Below, piece by piece: positions 1-6,612 of a stretch of 10,342 nt of DNA (position 1 is the stretch's first letter; the number at the start of each line of letters is the position of its first letter). Below the pieces are notes generated by a model. That model searched no databases and was not told the origin of the DNA. It worked only from the letters and a program-made list of their open reading frames with translations. The position numbers and the translations under genes are program-made. The stretch comes from Geobacteraceae bacterium (GTDB lineage Bacteria > Desulfobacterota > Desulfuromonadia > Geobacterales > Geobacteraceae): assembly GCA_012797715.1 (NCBI GenBank), contig JAAZOO010000130.1:1-10342 (forward strand). Direction: 5' to 3'.

Positions 1-322
1 GGGATATGTTGTAGAGGGAGTGTTTCGCTCCGCAGGCGACTGATATCTGATCCCGGGCGTACTCCAGCCCGTTGTCCCTGCGCAGTTTCGCGATGATGGC
101 GTCCTTCAGCTCGTCAATCCCTCCGACCGGCGTATAGCGGGTGAAGCCGGAGTCAATGGCCTTTTTCGCCGCCTCCCGGATGTTCTCCGGGGTGTTGAAG
201 TCGGGTTCGCCGGCGCCGAAGCCGATGACGTCGATCCCCTCCGCCTTGAGCGCCTTTGCCTTCGCGTCGATGACGAGGGTGGGGGATGGCTGGATTCTAT
301 GGACACGTTCTGCCAGTTTCAT
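1..322 (-). CDS. aspC: Aspartate aminotransferase-like PLP enzyme (N-terminal part, cut by window edge)
   Basis: A fold-type I, PLP-dependent aminotransferase of the class I/II family, most like aspartate aminotransferase, which moves an amino group between aspartate and 2-oxoglutarate in the cytoplasm. Only the first 107 residues are visible. They include the family's N-terminal signature GAGEPDFNTP at about residues 36-45, the segment SGFTRYTPVGG (58-68) and SVACGAKHSLYNI (94-106), which starts the cofactor-binding domain. The catalytic lysine lies beyond the edge. I chose the ATG at 320-322 because a GGAG sits 6 bases upstream; an in-frame ATG at 332-334 would add four residues but puts that GGAG inside the gene. 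It lies 45 bases after coaD on the same strand and is probably cotranscribed with it. Substrate specificity (aspartate versus another amino acid) cannot be fixed from this fragment. Confidence 0.85.
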   Translation of the reverse strand, partial: MKLAERVHRIQPSPTLVIDAKAKALKAEGIDVIGFGAGEPDFNTPENIREAAKKAIDSGFTRYTPVGGIDELKDAIIAKLRRDNGLEYARDQISVACGAKHSLYNIS

Positions 323-367
323 TGTTTTCTCCATCGTGTACAGGGCGCGCGGCGGCGCGTCCTGCTG

Positions 368-853
368 TTATCGGTTGAATTTCGCGTCAAGGGCTTTTTT
401 GACGAGCGGGGGGACGAGTCCGTCGATGGGGCCCCGCAGGGAATGCACTTCCTTCACCATCGACGACGAGAGGAAACTGTAGAAGACCGAGGTCATCAGG
501 AACACGGTTTCCACGTCCTTGGAGATGCCGCGGTTTATCTGGGCCATCTGCAGTTCATATTCGAAGTCGGAGATGGCGCGCAGTCCCCTGATGATTGCCT
601 GTGCCTTCTGCGAGCGGGCGTAGTCTACCAGAAGCCCTTCGAAGGTGTCAACTTTCGCCCGCTCGTTCTGCTTGAGCACCGCCCTGATGAGGTCGACCCT
701 TTCCTCAACGGTGAAGAGGGGGCTTTTCCGCTCATTGCGGGCAACGGCGATAACCACTTCGTCAAAGATTTTCAGCGCCCGGTTGATGATGTCCAGGTGG
801 CCGAAGGTGATGGGGTCGAAGGAGCCGGGGTAGACGGCGATTTTTTTCGTCAT
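368..853 (-). CDS. coaD: Phosphopantetheine adenylyltransferase (CoaD)
   Basis: Catalyses the fourth step of coenzyme A synthesis, transferring AMP from ATP to 4'-phosphopantetheine to give dephospho-CoA in the cytoplasm. The 161-residue protein has the usual bacterial CoaD length. The nucleotidyltransferase signature TFGH is at residues 16-19, after the family N-terminus KIAVYPGSFDPIT. RGLR at 89-92 and the LSSSMVKEV segment (128-136, the counterpart of ISSTxVKE) are also typical. The start ATG overlaps the rsmD stop by four bases (ATGA, 850-853), suggesting translational coupling. The rsmD-coaD pairing is common in bacteria. Nothing looks broken. Confidence 0.97.
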   Translation of the reverse strand: MTKKIAVYPGSFDPITFGHLDIINRALKIFDEVVIAVARNERKSPLFTVEERVDLIRAVLKQNERAKVDTFEGLLVDYARSQKAQAIIRGLRAISDFEYELQMAQINRGISKDVETVFLMTSVFYSFLSSSMVKEVHSLRGPIDGLVPPLVKKALDAKFNR

Positions 854-1425
854 GGCGAGCCTTTCCGTGTCATGGTGAAGAAGGTCAGGGCCGTGTCGCC
901 GTAGACCCTTCTATCGCACAGCAGCAGCGGGCCGAAAGCCGCTCCAAGTTCGTCCCGGGACGAGAGTTCGGCGACAACCACGGCATCTTCCTCCAGGAGG
1001 GGGGATTGGGCGAGCCGAACCAGGCATTTTTCCAGAAGCCCCTTCCGGTACGGAGGGTCGAGGAAAACCAGCCGGAACGTCCGGCCGTCGCGCTCGAGAC
1101 GGGCCAGAGCCGCAGGGAAGTCCTGGACAAGGACCCGGCCCTTGTCCGCGAATCCGGTGGTCTCCAGATTCTTCCTGAGGACCGCCGCCGCCTCTCTCCC
1201 TGCGTCGATGAATACGGCGCACGCGGCGCCCCGGCTCATGGCCTCGATCCCCAGGCTGCCGGTGCCGGCAAAGATATCCAGAACGGAGCAGCCGTCAAGC
1301 GGGCCCGTCATCCCGGCAAGGATGCTGAACAGCGCTTCCTTGACCTTGTCGGAGGTGGGCCTGGTGTCGAGGCCCCGGGGCGCGAGGAGCCTTCGGCCCC
1401 GTGCACTTCCGCCTATGACCCGCAT
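850..1425 (-). CDS. rsmD: 16S rRNA (guanine(966)-N2)-methyltransferase RsmD
   Basis: Methylates N2 of G966 in helix 31 of 16S rRNA with S-adenosylmethionine, late in 30S subunit assembly. The 191-residue product begins MRVIGGSARGRRL, the standard RsmD start. The SAM-binding motif VLDIFAGTGSLGIEA is at 48-62 and the catalytic DPPY motif of N2-guanine methyltransferases at 123-126. The frame stays open upstream to 1614, but that stretch lies inside the aldolase gene and has no RsmD character, so I use the ATG at 1423-1425. The ribosome binding site there is weak (CGGA), which fits coupling to the upstream aldolase gene, whose last 13 bases it overlaps. coaD follows with a 4-base overlap. Confidence 0.95.
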   Translation of the reverse strand: MRVIGGSARGRRLLAPRGLDTRPTSDKVKEALFSILAGMTGPLDGCSVLDIFAGTGSLGIEAMSRGAACAVFIDAGREAAAVLRKNLETTGFADKGRVLVQDFPAALARLERDGRTFRLVFLDPPYRKGLLEKCLVRLAQSPLLEEDAVVVAELSSRDELGAAFGPLLLCDRRVYGDTALTFFTMTRKGSP

Positions 1426-2507
1426 GGTGTCCGTACCAGGGTCTCCGCGAGTTTTGTCGCGCTTCCTTTGGCGCGGAATGCGGTCAGAAACTCCCGTGCC
1501 TCCCGGTATGCAAGCTCTTTGATCTGCGCGGCGTTTTCCGCCGGAATGCCGTCGATGGCTTCCTTGAACACCCCCGTTGCGTACTTGATGTCCCGATCGT
1601 TTTTCCGGGCCCATTCGCGCATGGCATCCATGAGATCGAGGGGGAGTCCGGCGTGGGCCACGTTCTGCCAGAGCGTGCCGATGTTTCCCTTGCGGATTCC
1701 GTAGTCGGCAAGTTTTCCCACCAGGTGCAGGGGAGTGCCGGTGATTCCGTGCTGCACCAGCCCGGACAGGCCGAAGGAGGCGGCGACGGCATGGATGCGT
1801 TGCGTCCTCGCCAAGTCGATGCGGACCACTTCCCCTTCCAGGTAGTTGCCCCGTTTCGAACCGTTGTTGATGGCGAGCAGATCGGGCGCTATCCCCCTGC
1901 TGCGGACACCCTCCAGAAATTCCTTTGCCTCTGATACGGTTGTCAGGGAGGAGCGGCCGGGGGGGTGGACGGTTTCTCCCAGTTCCAGTTCCAGCCCGTA
2001 GCCGTGACGGATGACCGGTTCCGCCAGTTTCGCGATGATCTCGATGTTGTCGGCGAGAGGGGTAAAGGAGGCATCGAGGGCAAAGGAGGTGTACCCGGCT
2101 TCAATCTGGGCCGCGATGAGGAGGCGAGCTTCCTCCAGTTCTTGTTCGCTCCTGTACCGGACCGTGATGTGATCGGCGTGGATGATGAATGGGCGGGTAA
2201 ACCGGCACTGCTCGGCGTATTCTATGACGGTGGTGAAAAACAGTTCGGGAGTCTGGCCCGTGTAACCGCCGTCGAGCCCGCCTTCGGTGCGCGTCAGTTC
2301 GAAGGCGACCACGGCGTCCAGTTCCTCGGCGGCCTTCATGATCCCGGGGACGGCGTGCCGGATTCTCGGGTTGCAGGCCATGATGATCAGGGTTTCGTCT
2401 TTCAGGGCGGAAAAAACGTCTTTACCGCTCAGGAGGCAGACGGTGGATTTTCTGCCCAGTTTGTCTCTGACCCGGTCGGGAACCAGTTCCAGAAGTTGTT
2501 TACTCAT
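1413..2507 (-). CDS. Class II fructose-bisphosphate aldolase family protein, divergent metal site
   Basis: A 364-residue TIM-barrel protein of the class II (metal-dependent) aldolase family, which as a family performs reversible aldol cleavage of fructose-1,6-bisphosphate or related sugar phosphates. Supporting segments are PFIIHADHIT (106-115; D112 and H113 correspond to the catalytic Asp and first zinc His), GYTSFALDAS (138-147), LELELGETVHP (172-182) and VQHGITG (251-257), the counterpart of LHGGSG with a zinc His. The segment matching the usual GTxHG loop reads GSKRGNY (216-222), so the expected second zinc His is Arg219. Activity as true FBP aldolase is therefore uncertain. I prefer the ATG at 2505-2507, which has GGAA upstream, over the one at 2517-2519, which has no ribosome binding site and adds MEFS. 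It is first gene of the minus-strand cluster leading to rsmD. Confidence 0.82.
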   Translation of the reverse strand: MSKQLLELVPDRVRDKLGRKSTVCLLSGKDVFSALKDETLIIMACNPRIRHAVPGIMKAAEELDAVVAFELTRTEGGLDGGYTGQTPELFFTTVIEYAEQCRFTRPFIIHADHITVRYRSEQELEEARLLIAAQIEAGYTSFALDASFTPLADNIEIIAKLAEPVIRHGYGLELELGETVHPPGRSSLTTVSEAKEFLEGVRSRGIAPDLLAINNGSKRGNYLEGEVVRIDLARTQRIHAVAASFGLSGLVQHGITGTPLHLVGKLADYGIRKGNIGTLWQNVAHAGLPLDLMDAMREWARKNDRDIKYATGVFKEAIDGIPAENAAQIKELAYREAREFLTAFRAKGSATKLAETLVRTPCGS

Positions 2508-2555
2508 ACTGAATTCCATTTGCGGAATAGTAAAATTATTGAAAAATATTGAGGA

Positions 2556-2584
2556 AATTTACCAGCTACGGTTTCGTGAGTCAA
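2556..2584 (-). promoter_or_regulatory. Sigma-70 type promoter for the aldolase-rsmD-coaD-aspC cluster
   Basis: Read on the minus strand, TTGACT (2584-2579) and TAAATT (2561-2556) are separated by 17 bases, matching the -35 consensus at 5 of 6 and the -10 at 4 of 6 positions. Transcription would begin near 2549, giving a leader of about 40 bases before the aldolase ATG. It lies in a short AT-rich divergent gap. The call comes from motif matching only. Confidence 0.6.
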
Positions 2585-2598
2585 GGGCAACTTTCCGG

Positions 2599-2627
2599 TT
2601 GACAGGGCGTGCAGTCGGGGATTTAAT
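2599..2627 (+). promoter_or_regulatory. Sigma-70 type promoter for dgt-corA-pap
   Basis: A perfect -35 TTGACA (2599-2604) and a -10 TTTAAT (2622-2627, 5 of 6) are separated by 17 bases. Transcription would begin near 2634, only about 20 bases before the dgt start, so the leader holds little more than the strong ribosome binding site at 2641-2650. Its -35 lies 14 bases from the -35 of the opposite promoter. Confidence 0.72.
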
Positions 2628-2653
2628 AAAATTTTCATGGAAAGGAGGTGTCC

Positions 2654-3802
2654 ATGTCCAGTCCGGTATCCACGGAACGGCCCGATCTCGCCGGCTTTGC
2701 CGCCCGGAGTTGCCGTTCCCTCGGCAGGCGCTATCCCGAGGAGTTTCGCGACGACCGTCCCGCATTTGAGCGGGACCGGGATCGCATTATCCATTGCGCC
2801 GCCTTTCGGCGGCTGGAATACAAGACCCAGGTGTTCGTCAATCATGAGGGGGACTACTACCGCACCCGTCTCACCCATTCCCTGGAGGTCGCCCAGATAG
2901 GAAAGGCCTGCGCGCGCCGCCTGCGCCTCAATGAGGAATTGACCGAGGCCCTCGCCCTTGCCCACGACCTGGGGCATACCCCCTTCGGCCACACCGGGGA
3001 GGAGGTGCTGAACCGTCTCATGGTGGAGCACGGGGGGTTCGAGCACAACCGCCAGTCCCTGCGGGTGGTGGACGAGCTGGAAGAGCGCTATCCCGGCTTC
3101 AACGGCCTGAATCTGTCCTGGGAAACGCGGGAGGGTATTATCAAGCATAAATCCCCCTACGACACTCCGGCCGACATCCTCGCGGACCTGATGCCGGGAA
3201 CGGTCCCTACCATCGAGGCCCAGATTATCAATTTCGCTGATGAAATAGCCTATAACAACCATGACATCGACGACGGACTCAAATCGGGTCTCATAACGAC
3301 CCGGCAGCTGGAGGAGGTGGAATTGTGGCGCGAGGCCCACGAAGGCATCACGGCCCGGTATCCCGATATTGATCCCGATCGGGACCGCCACCAGACGATC
3401 AGCGCCCTCATAGGGCTCCTCATCAAGGACCTCTGCTCGGCAACCCTCGTGAATATCGAGCGCTTCCGCATCGAATCCCTGGAGGACCTGCGCCGGGTAA
3501 ATCGCCAGGTGGTCGCCTTCAGTCCGGCCGTCGCCGAGAAGAACCGGAAGTTGAAGCAGTTCCTCATGGGGAACCTCTATCGCCACTACAAGGTGGAGAG
3601 AATGCGGGTAAAGGCGGAACGCTGCCTGACCCAGCTCTTCGACACCTATCTGCGGCACCCGACCCTGCTCCCCGGAAAGCATCAGCGGAAGATGGAGGAG
3701 TGCGGCCGGGAGCGGGTAATCTGCGATTACATCGCCGGGATGACGGACCGTTTCGCCCTGGACGAGTTCAAGAGGCTCTTTGAGCCGTACGAGAGGGTGT
3801 AG
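2654..3802 (+). CDS. dgt: Deoxyguanosinetriphosphate triphosphohydrolase-like protein (HD domain)
   Basis: An HD-superfamily dNTP triphosphohydrolase that splits dNTPs into deoxynucleoside and inorganic triphosphate, limiting dNTP pools in the cytoplasm. The 382-residue protein shows RDRIIHCAAFRRLEYKTQVF (42-61), then metal ligands H75 in RTRLTHSLEV, H104-D105 in AHDLGHTPFGHTGEE (103-117) and D196 in INFADEIAYNNHD (191-203). This set is typical of the shorter, Dgt-like branch (often annotated dGTPase type 2), which commonly acts on several dNTPs. The start is set by the full-strength site AAAGGAGGTG ending 4 bases before ATG 2654; a GTG at 2648 is part of that site and cannot be the start. 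corA follows after 23 bases and is probably cotranscribed. Confidence 0.95.
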   Translation: MSSPVSTERPDLAGFAARSCRSLGRRYPEEFRDDRPAFERDRDRIIHCAAFRRLEYKTQVFVNHEGDYYRTRLTHSLEVAQIGKACARRLRLNEELTEALALAHDLGHTPFGHTGEEVLNRLMVEHGGFEHNRQSLRVVDELEERYPGFNGLNLSWETREGIIKHKSPYDTPADILADLMPGTVPTIEAQIINFADEIAYNNHDIDDGLKSGLITTRQLEEVELWREAHEGITARYPDIDPDRDRHQTISALIGLLIKDLCSATLVNIERFRIESLEDLRRVNRQVVAFSPAVAEKNRKLKQFLMGNLYRHYKVERMRVKAERCLTQLFDTYLRHPTLLPGKHQRKMEECGRERVICDYIAGMTDRFALDEFKRLFEPYERV

Positions 3803-3825
3803 AAAGCGGATGCGGAGACCATGAG

Positions 3826-4890
3826 ATGGCGCGGATTCTCAAGAAACGCTCGGTGAAATCGGGGCTCCCGCCGGGAAGCCTCGTCTATGTGGGCGACACG
3901 TCCACCCGACCCGCCACGGTCACCGTTATGGAATTTGGGGGCGGTGTCTTCCGCGAAGAAGAGGTGACGTCCCCTGACGGCTTCCTTCCTTCAAGCGACC
4001 CGTCAACCGTTACCTGGATCAACGTGGATCAGGTGCACCAGGTGGATGTGGTTGCCGGGATTGGGGAGCGCTTCGGTCTCCATCCCCTGGTGGTCGAGGA
4101 TATCCTGAACACCGACCAGCGGCCGAAGATGGAGGATTTCGGCGACTTTGTCTACATTGTTCTCCGTGCGCTCACCTGCAGCGGGGAGTCATTCGGGCTC
4201 GAGACCGAACAGATCAGCCTGATCCTGGGCCGCACCTACGTCATTTCCTTCCAGGAAAAGGACGGCGCCGTGTTCGAAAAGGTGCGCGACAGGATACGGG
4301 CCGGCAAGGGGCGCATCGGCAGATCGGGCGCCGATTATCTCGCCTATTCGCTTCTGGACAGCGTGGTCGATAACTATTTCATCGTTCTCGAACGGATCGG
4401 GGAGCGCATCGAGGCCCTCGAGGAGACGCTGGTGTCGAATCCTGCCCCTTCCACGCTCCGGGCCATTCACGGACTGAAGAGGGACCTCATTTTCCTGCGC
4501 AGGTCCGTGTGGCCCCTGCGGGAGGTCCTGTGCGGCCTGCAGCGGGGGGAAACGGCCCTGGTGAGCGCTCCCACCCAGGTCTACATCCGGGATGTCTACG
4601 ACCATACCATCCACGCCATCGACACGCTGGAGACCTTCCGCGACATGATCTCGGGGATGCTCGACATCTATCTCTCCAGCATCAGCAACCGGCTGAACGA
4701 GGTGATGAAGGTCCTGACCATGATTGCCACCATCTTCATCCCCCTGACCTTCATCGCCGGGGTCTACGGCATGAATTTCCTGCGCATGCCGGAACTGGAG
4801 TGGGCCTGGGGGTATCCCGCCGTCCTGTTCGTCATGGCGGCCGTCTGTGTCTACATGATCCTCTATTTCAAGAGGAAGAAATGGCTCTAA
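3826..4890 (+). CDS. corA: Magnesium/cobalt transporter CorA
   Basis: A homopentameric inner-membrane channel for Mg2+ (and Co2+) uptake. The 354-residue protein has the CorA order: an N-terminal cytoplasmic alpha/beta domain (about 20-150, including HPLVVEDILNTDQRPKMEDF at 86-105, very typical), a long helical stalk (about 165-295), and two C-terminal membrane helices at about 296-313 and 330-347. The signature YGMNF (314-318) follows the first helix as the selectivity loop, and the acidic PELEW follows in the periplasmic loop. The basic tail FKRKKWL also fits the family. The ATG at 3826 has GGAG 8 bases upstream; an overlapping ATG at 3821 is in another frame. It lies between dgt and pap. 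No leader long enough for a Mg2+ riboswitch is present, so any control is shared with dgt. Confidence 0.96.
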   Translation: MARILKKRSVKSGLPPGSLVYVGDTSTRPATVTVMEFGGGVFREEEVTSPDGFLPSSDPSTVTWINVDQVHQVDVVAGIGERFGLHPLVVEDILNTDQRPKMEDFGDFVYIVLRALTCSGESFGLETEQISLILGRTYVISFQEKDGAVFEKVRDRIRAGKGRIGRSGADYLAYSLLDSVVDNYFIVLERIGERIEALEETLVSNPAPSTLRAIHGLKRDLIFLRRSVWPLREVLCGLQRGETALVSAPTQVYIRDVYDHTIHAIDTLETFRDMISGMLDIYLSSISNRLNEVMKVLTMIATIFIPLTFIAGVYGMNFLRMPELEWAWGYPAVLFVMAAVCVYMILYFKRKKWL

Positions 4891-4894
4891 CGGC

Positions 4895-4921
4895 CTGCCG
4901 GGCCCGGGACGTGAGCGGCAG
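4895..4921 (+). promoter_or_regulatory. Small intercistronic hairpin between corA and pap
   Basis: CTGCCG (4895-4900) and CGGCAG (4916-4921) can form a 6-bp stem, and the loop overlaps a second perfect palindrome, CCGGGCCCGG (4898-4907). No run of T follows, so this is not a standard terminator. It could modulate mRNA stability or expose the pap ribosome binding site (GGGAGG, 4929-4934). In GC-rich DNA it may also be chance. Confidence 0.3.
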
Positions 4922-4938
4922 CCGGTACGGGAGGAACC

Positions 4939-6417
4939 ATGTTTGAGTCCGCTGAGCTGGGCCACACCATCGACAAGGAAACGTGGCGCCGGGAAGTCCC
5001 TCTCCTGCGGGAGGCGCTCCTCGACGCCCAGTACGATCTGCTGCAGAAGGCCGAATTTCCGGTGATCATCCTTGTTTCCGGCGTTGACGGCGCAGGAAAG
5101 GGTGAAACGGTCAACATCCTGAACGAGTGGATGGACCCGCGCCATATCCAGACACATGCGGTCGGCGATCCGACGGACGAGGAGAGGGAGCGCCCCCCCA
5201 TGTGGCGCTACTGGCGCCTGCTCCCCCCCAAGGGGAAGATCGGGGTCTTCTTCCGCTCCTGGTACTCCGGGCCCATCAGCGCCATGCTCCACGGCACGGC
5301 CAGGGGGCCCGAGCTGGACCAGCAGATGGAGCGCATCGTCCGTTTCGAAAGGATGCTGGCCGACGAGGGGGCGCTCATACTGAAGTTCTGGCTCCACTTG
5401 TCCAAGGAGAGCCAGCGCAAGCGTCTCAAGTCCCTGGAAAGGGACCCTGCCACCCGCTGGCGGGTGACGGAGCGGGACTGGCGGAATTTCAAAATCTATG
5501 ACCGGTTCCGGGGCGTGGCGGAGCATACGCTTCGCCAGACCAGCACCGCCGAGGCGCCCTGGATCATTATCGAGGGGACGGATCCCCACTACCGGTACCT
5601 GGCCGTGGGCCGTGCCGTCCTGCAGGCGGTCCGCTCACGCCTGGATGCCGGCGAGCCGCGTGCGGCAACGGCGATTGTCCCCCCCGTCATCCCCCGCATC
5701 GACGCGCTGTCGGTGCTGAATCGCCTGGACCTGTCCCAGAAAATTGCCAAAAAGAGTTATGAGCGGGAACTGGAGAAATACCAGGGAAAGCTGAATCTTC
5801 TCACCCGCCACAAGGACTTCGGCAAGATGTCCGTGGTGATCGTGTTCGAGGGATTCGACGCCGCCGGCAAGGGAGGAGCCATTCGGAGGATAACCGGGGC
5901 CCTGGATGCCCGCTTCTACCGGGTCGTGCCCACCGCGGCACCCACCGAGGAGGAACGGGCCCAGCCCTACCTGTGGCGTTTCTGGCGGCACATTCCCCGG
6001 CGCGGGCATTTCGCCGTGTTCGATCGATCGTGGTACGGGCGGGTTCTGGTGGAGCGGGTGGAAGGTTTCTGCTCCGGGGCCGACTGGCAGCGGGCCTACG
6101 GAGAGATTACGGATTTCGAGGAGCAACTGGTTCGGAACCGCACGCTGGTGATAAAGTTCTGGCTCCACATCAGCAAGGACGAACAGTTGCGCCGCTTCAA
6201 GGAGCGGGAGCAGGTATCCTTCAAGCGTTACAAGATAACGCCGGAGGATTGGCGCAACCGGGAAAAGTGGGAGGAGTACGAGGCGGCCGTGTGCGACATG
6301 ATCGATCGCACCAGCACCGAGATAGCCCCGTGGATCCTTGTGGAGTCGGACGACAAGCAGTTCGCCCGCATCAAGGTGCTGAAGACGGTGTGCGAGCGGG
6401 TTGAAGCCGCGTTGTAG
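4939..6417 (+). CDS. pap: Polyphosphate:AMP phosphotransferase (two-domain PPK2)
   Basis: Transfers phosphate from polyphosphate to AMP to make ADP, recycling AMP with polyphosphate as energy source. The 492 residues form two tandem PPK2 P-loop domains, the layout of class II PPK2. Domain 1 has Walker A GVDGAGKG (48-55) and domain 2 GFDAAGKG (305-312). Both have the WRYWR/WRFWR segment (89-93, 346-350), RSWY (106-109, 363-366) and the KFWLH segment (149-153, 406-410). The Walker B-like Asp before RSWY is present in domain 2 (D362) but is Phe105 in domain 1, so domain 2 is the likely catalytic half; a degenerate N-terminal half is known for this class. GGGAGG lies 4 bases before the ATG. A frame-consistent single gene, with a hairpin terminator 30 bases after the stop. 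Confidence 0.95.
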   Translation: MFESAELGHTIDKETWRREVPLLREALLDAQYDLLQKAEFPVIILVSGVDGAGKGETVNILNEWMDPRHIQTHAVGDPTDEERERPPMWRYWRLLPPKGKIGVFFRSWYSGPISAMLHGTARGPELDQQMERIVRFERMLADEGALILKFWLHLSKESQRKRLKSLERDPATRWRVTERDWRNFKIYDRFRGVAEHTLRQTSTAEAPWIIIEGTDPHYRYLAVGRAVLQAVRSRLDAGEPRAATAIVPPVIPRIDALSVLNRLDLSQKIAKKSYERELEKYQGKLNLLTRHKDFGKMSVVIVFEGFDAAGKGGAIRRITGALDARFYRVVPTAAPTEEERAQPYLWRFWRHIPRRGHFAVFDRSWYGRVLVERVEGFCSGADWQRAYGEITDFEEQLVRNRTLVIKFWLHISKDEQLRRFKEREQVSFKRYKITPEDWRNREKWEEYEAAVCDMIDRTSTEIAPWILVESDDKQFARIKVLKTVCERVEAAL

Positions 6418-6447
6418 CGGTCGCGCCGGCAGGGGTGAGGGTGCGCG

Positions 6448-6479
6448 GGGCAGGTCGTGGGAGGGGCGGCGACCTGCCC
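6448..6479 (+). terminator. Probable terminator after pap
   Basis: GGGCAGGTCG (6448-6457) and CGACCTGCCC (6470-6479) form a perfect 10-bp stem with a 12-base loop, 30 bases after the pap stop. The trailing sequence TTGTTG gives only a short, broken T run, so termination may be incomplete. Confidence 0.6.
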
Positions 6480-6581
6480 TTGTTGCGTCGTGAAAGGGTG
6501 TGGCCGCCCGTGCGGGGTGGAGCCGGAAAGCTGTTCCGGATCTGTACAAACGCCATCAATATGGTATTATTTGCCAAACGA

Positions 6582-6587
6582 TATAAT
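6582..6587 (+). promoter_or_regulatory. -10 element of a likely ndh promoter
   Basis: A perfect TATAAT lies 25 bases before the ndh ATG, inside the only AT-rich stretch (6541-6600) of the pap-ndh gap. No good -35 is found at 16-18 bases (ATATGG at the 17-base spacing), so an activator may be needed. An imperfect inverted repeat, TTGCcAAA (6571-6578) with TTTGCAA (about 6587-6593), flanks the -10 and could be an operator. Both are motif guesses. Confidence 0.4.
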
Positions 6588-6612
6588 TTGCAATTTAACC
6601 AGGGAGGGTTGC

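Noticed and set aside
2504..3682. Long antisense open frame of 392 codons
   Set aside because: It is the mirror of the high-GC third-position coding in dgt; no ribosome binding site or motif, and dgt is unmistakable on the other strand.
4189..5589. Long antisense open frame across corA and pap
   Set aside because: Spans two clear plus-strand genes, has low-complexity Gly/Pro/His-rich translation and no family motif.
6457..6612. N-terminal extension of ndh by 52 codons
   Set aside because: It would begin within the pap terminator stem and upstream of the -10 element; ATG 6613 has a strong ribosome binding site and begins right at the Rossmann fold.
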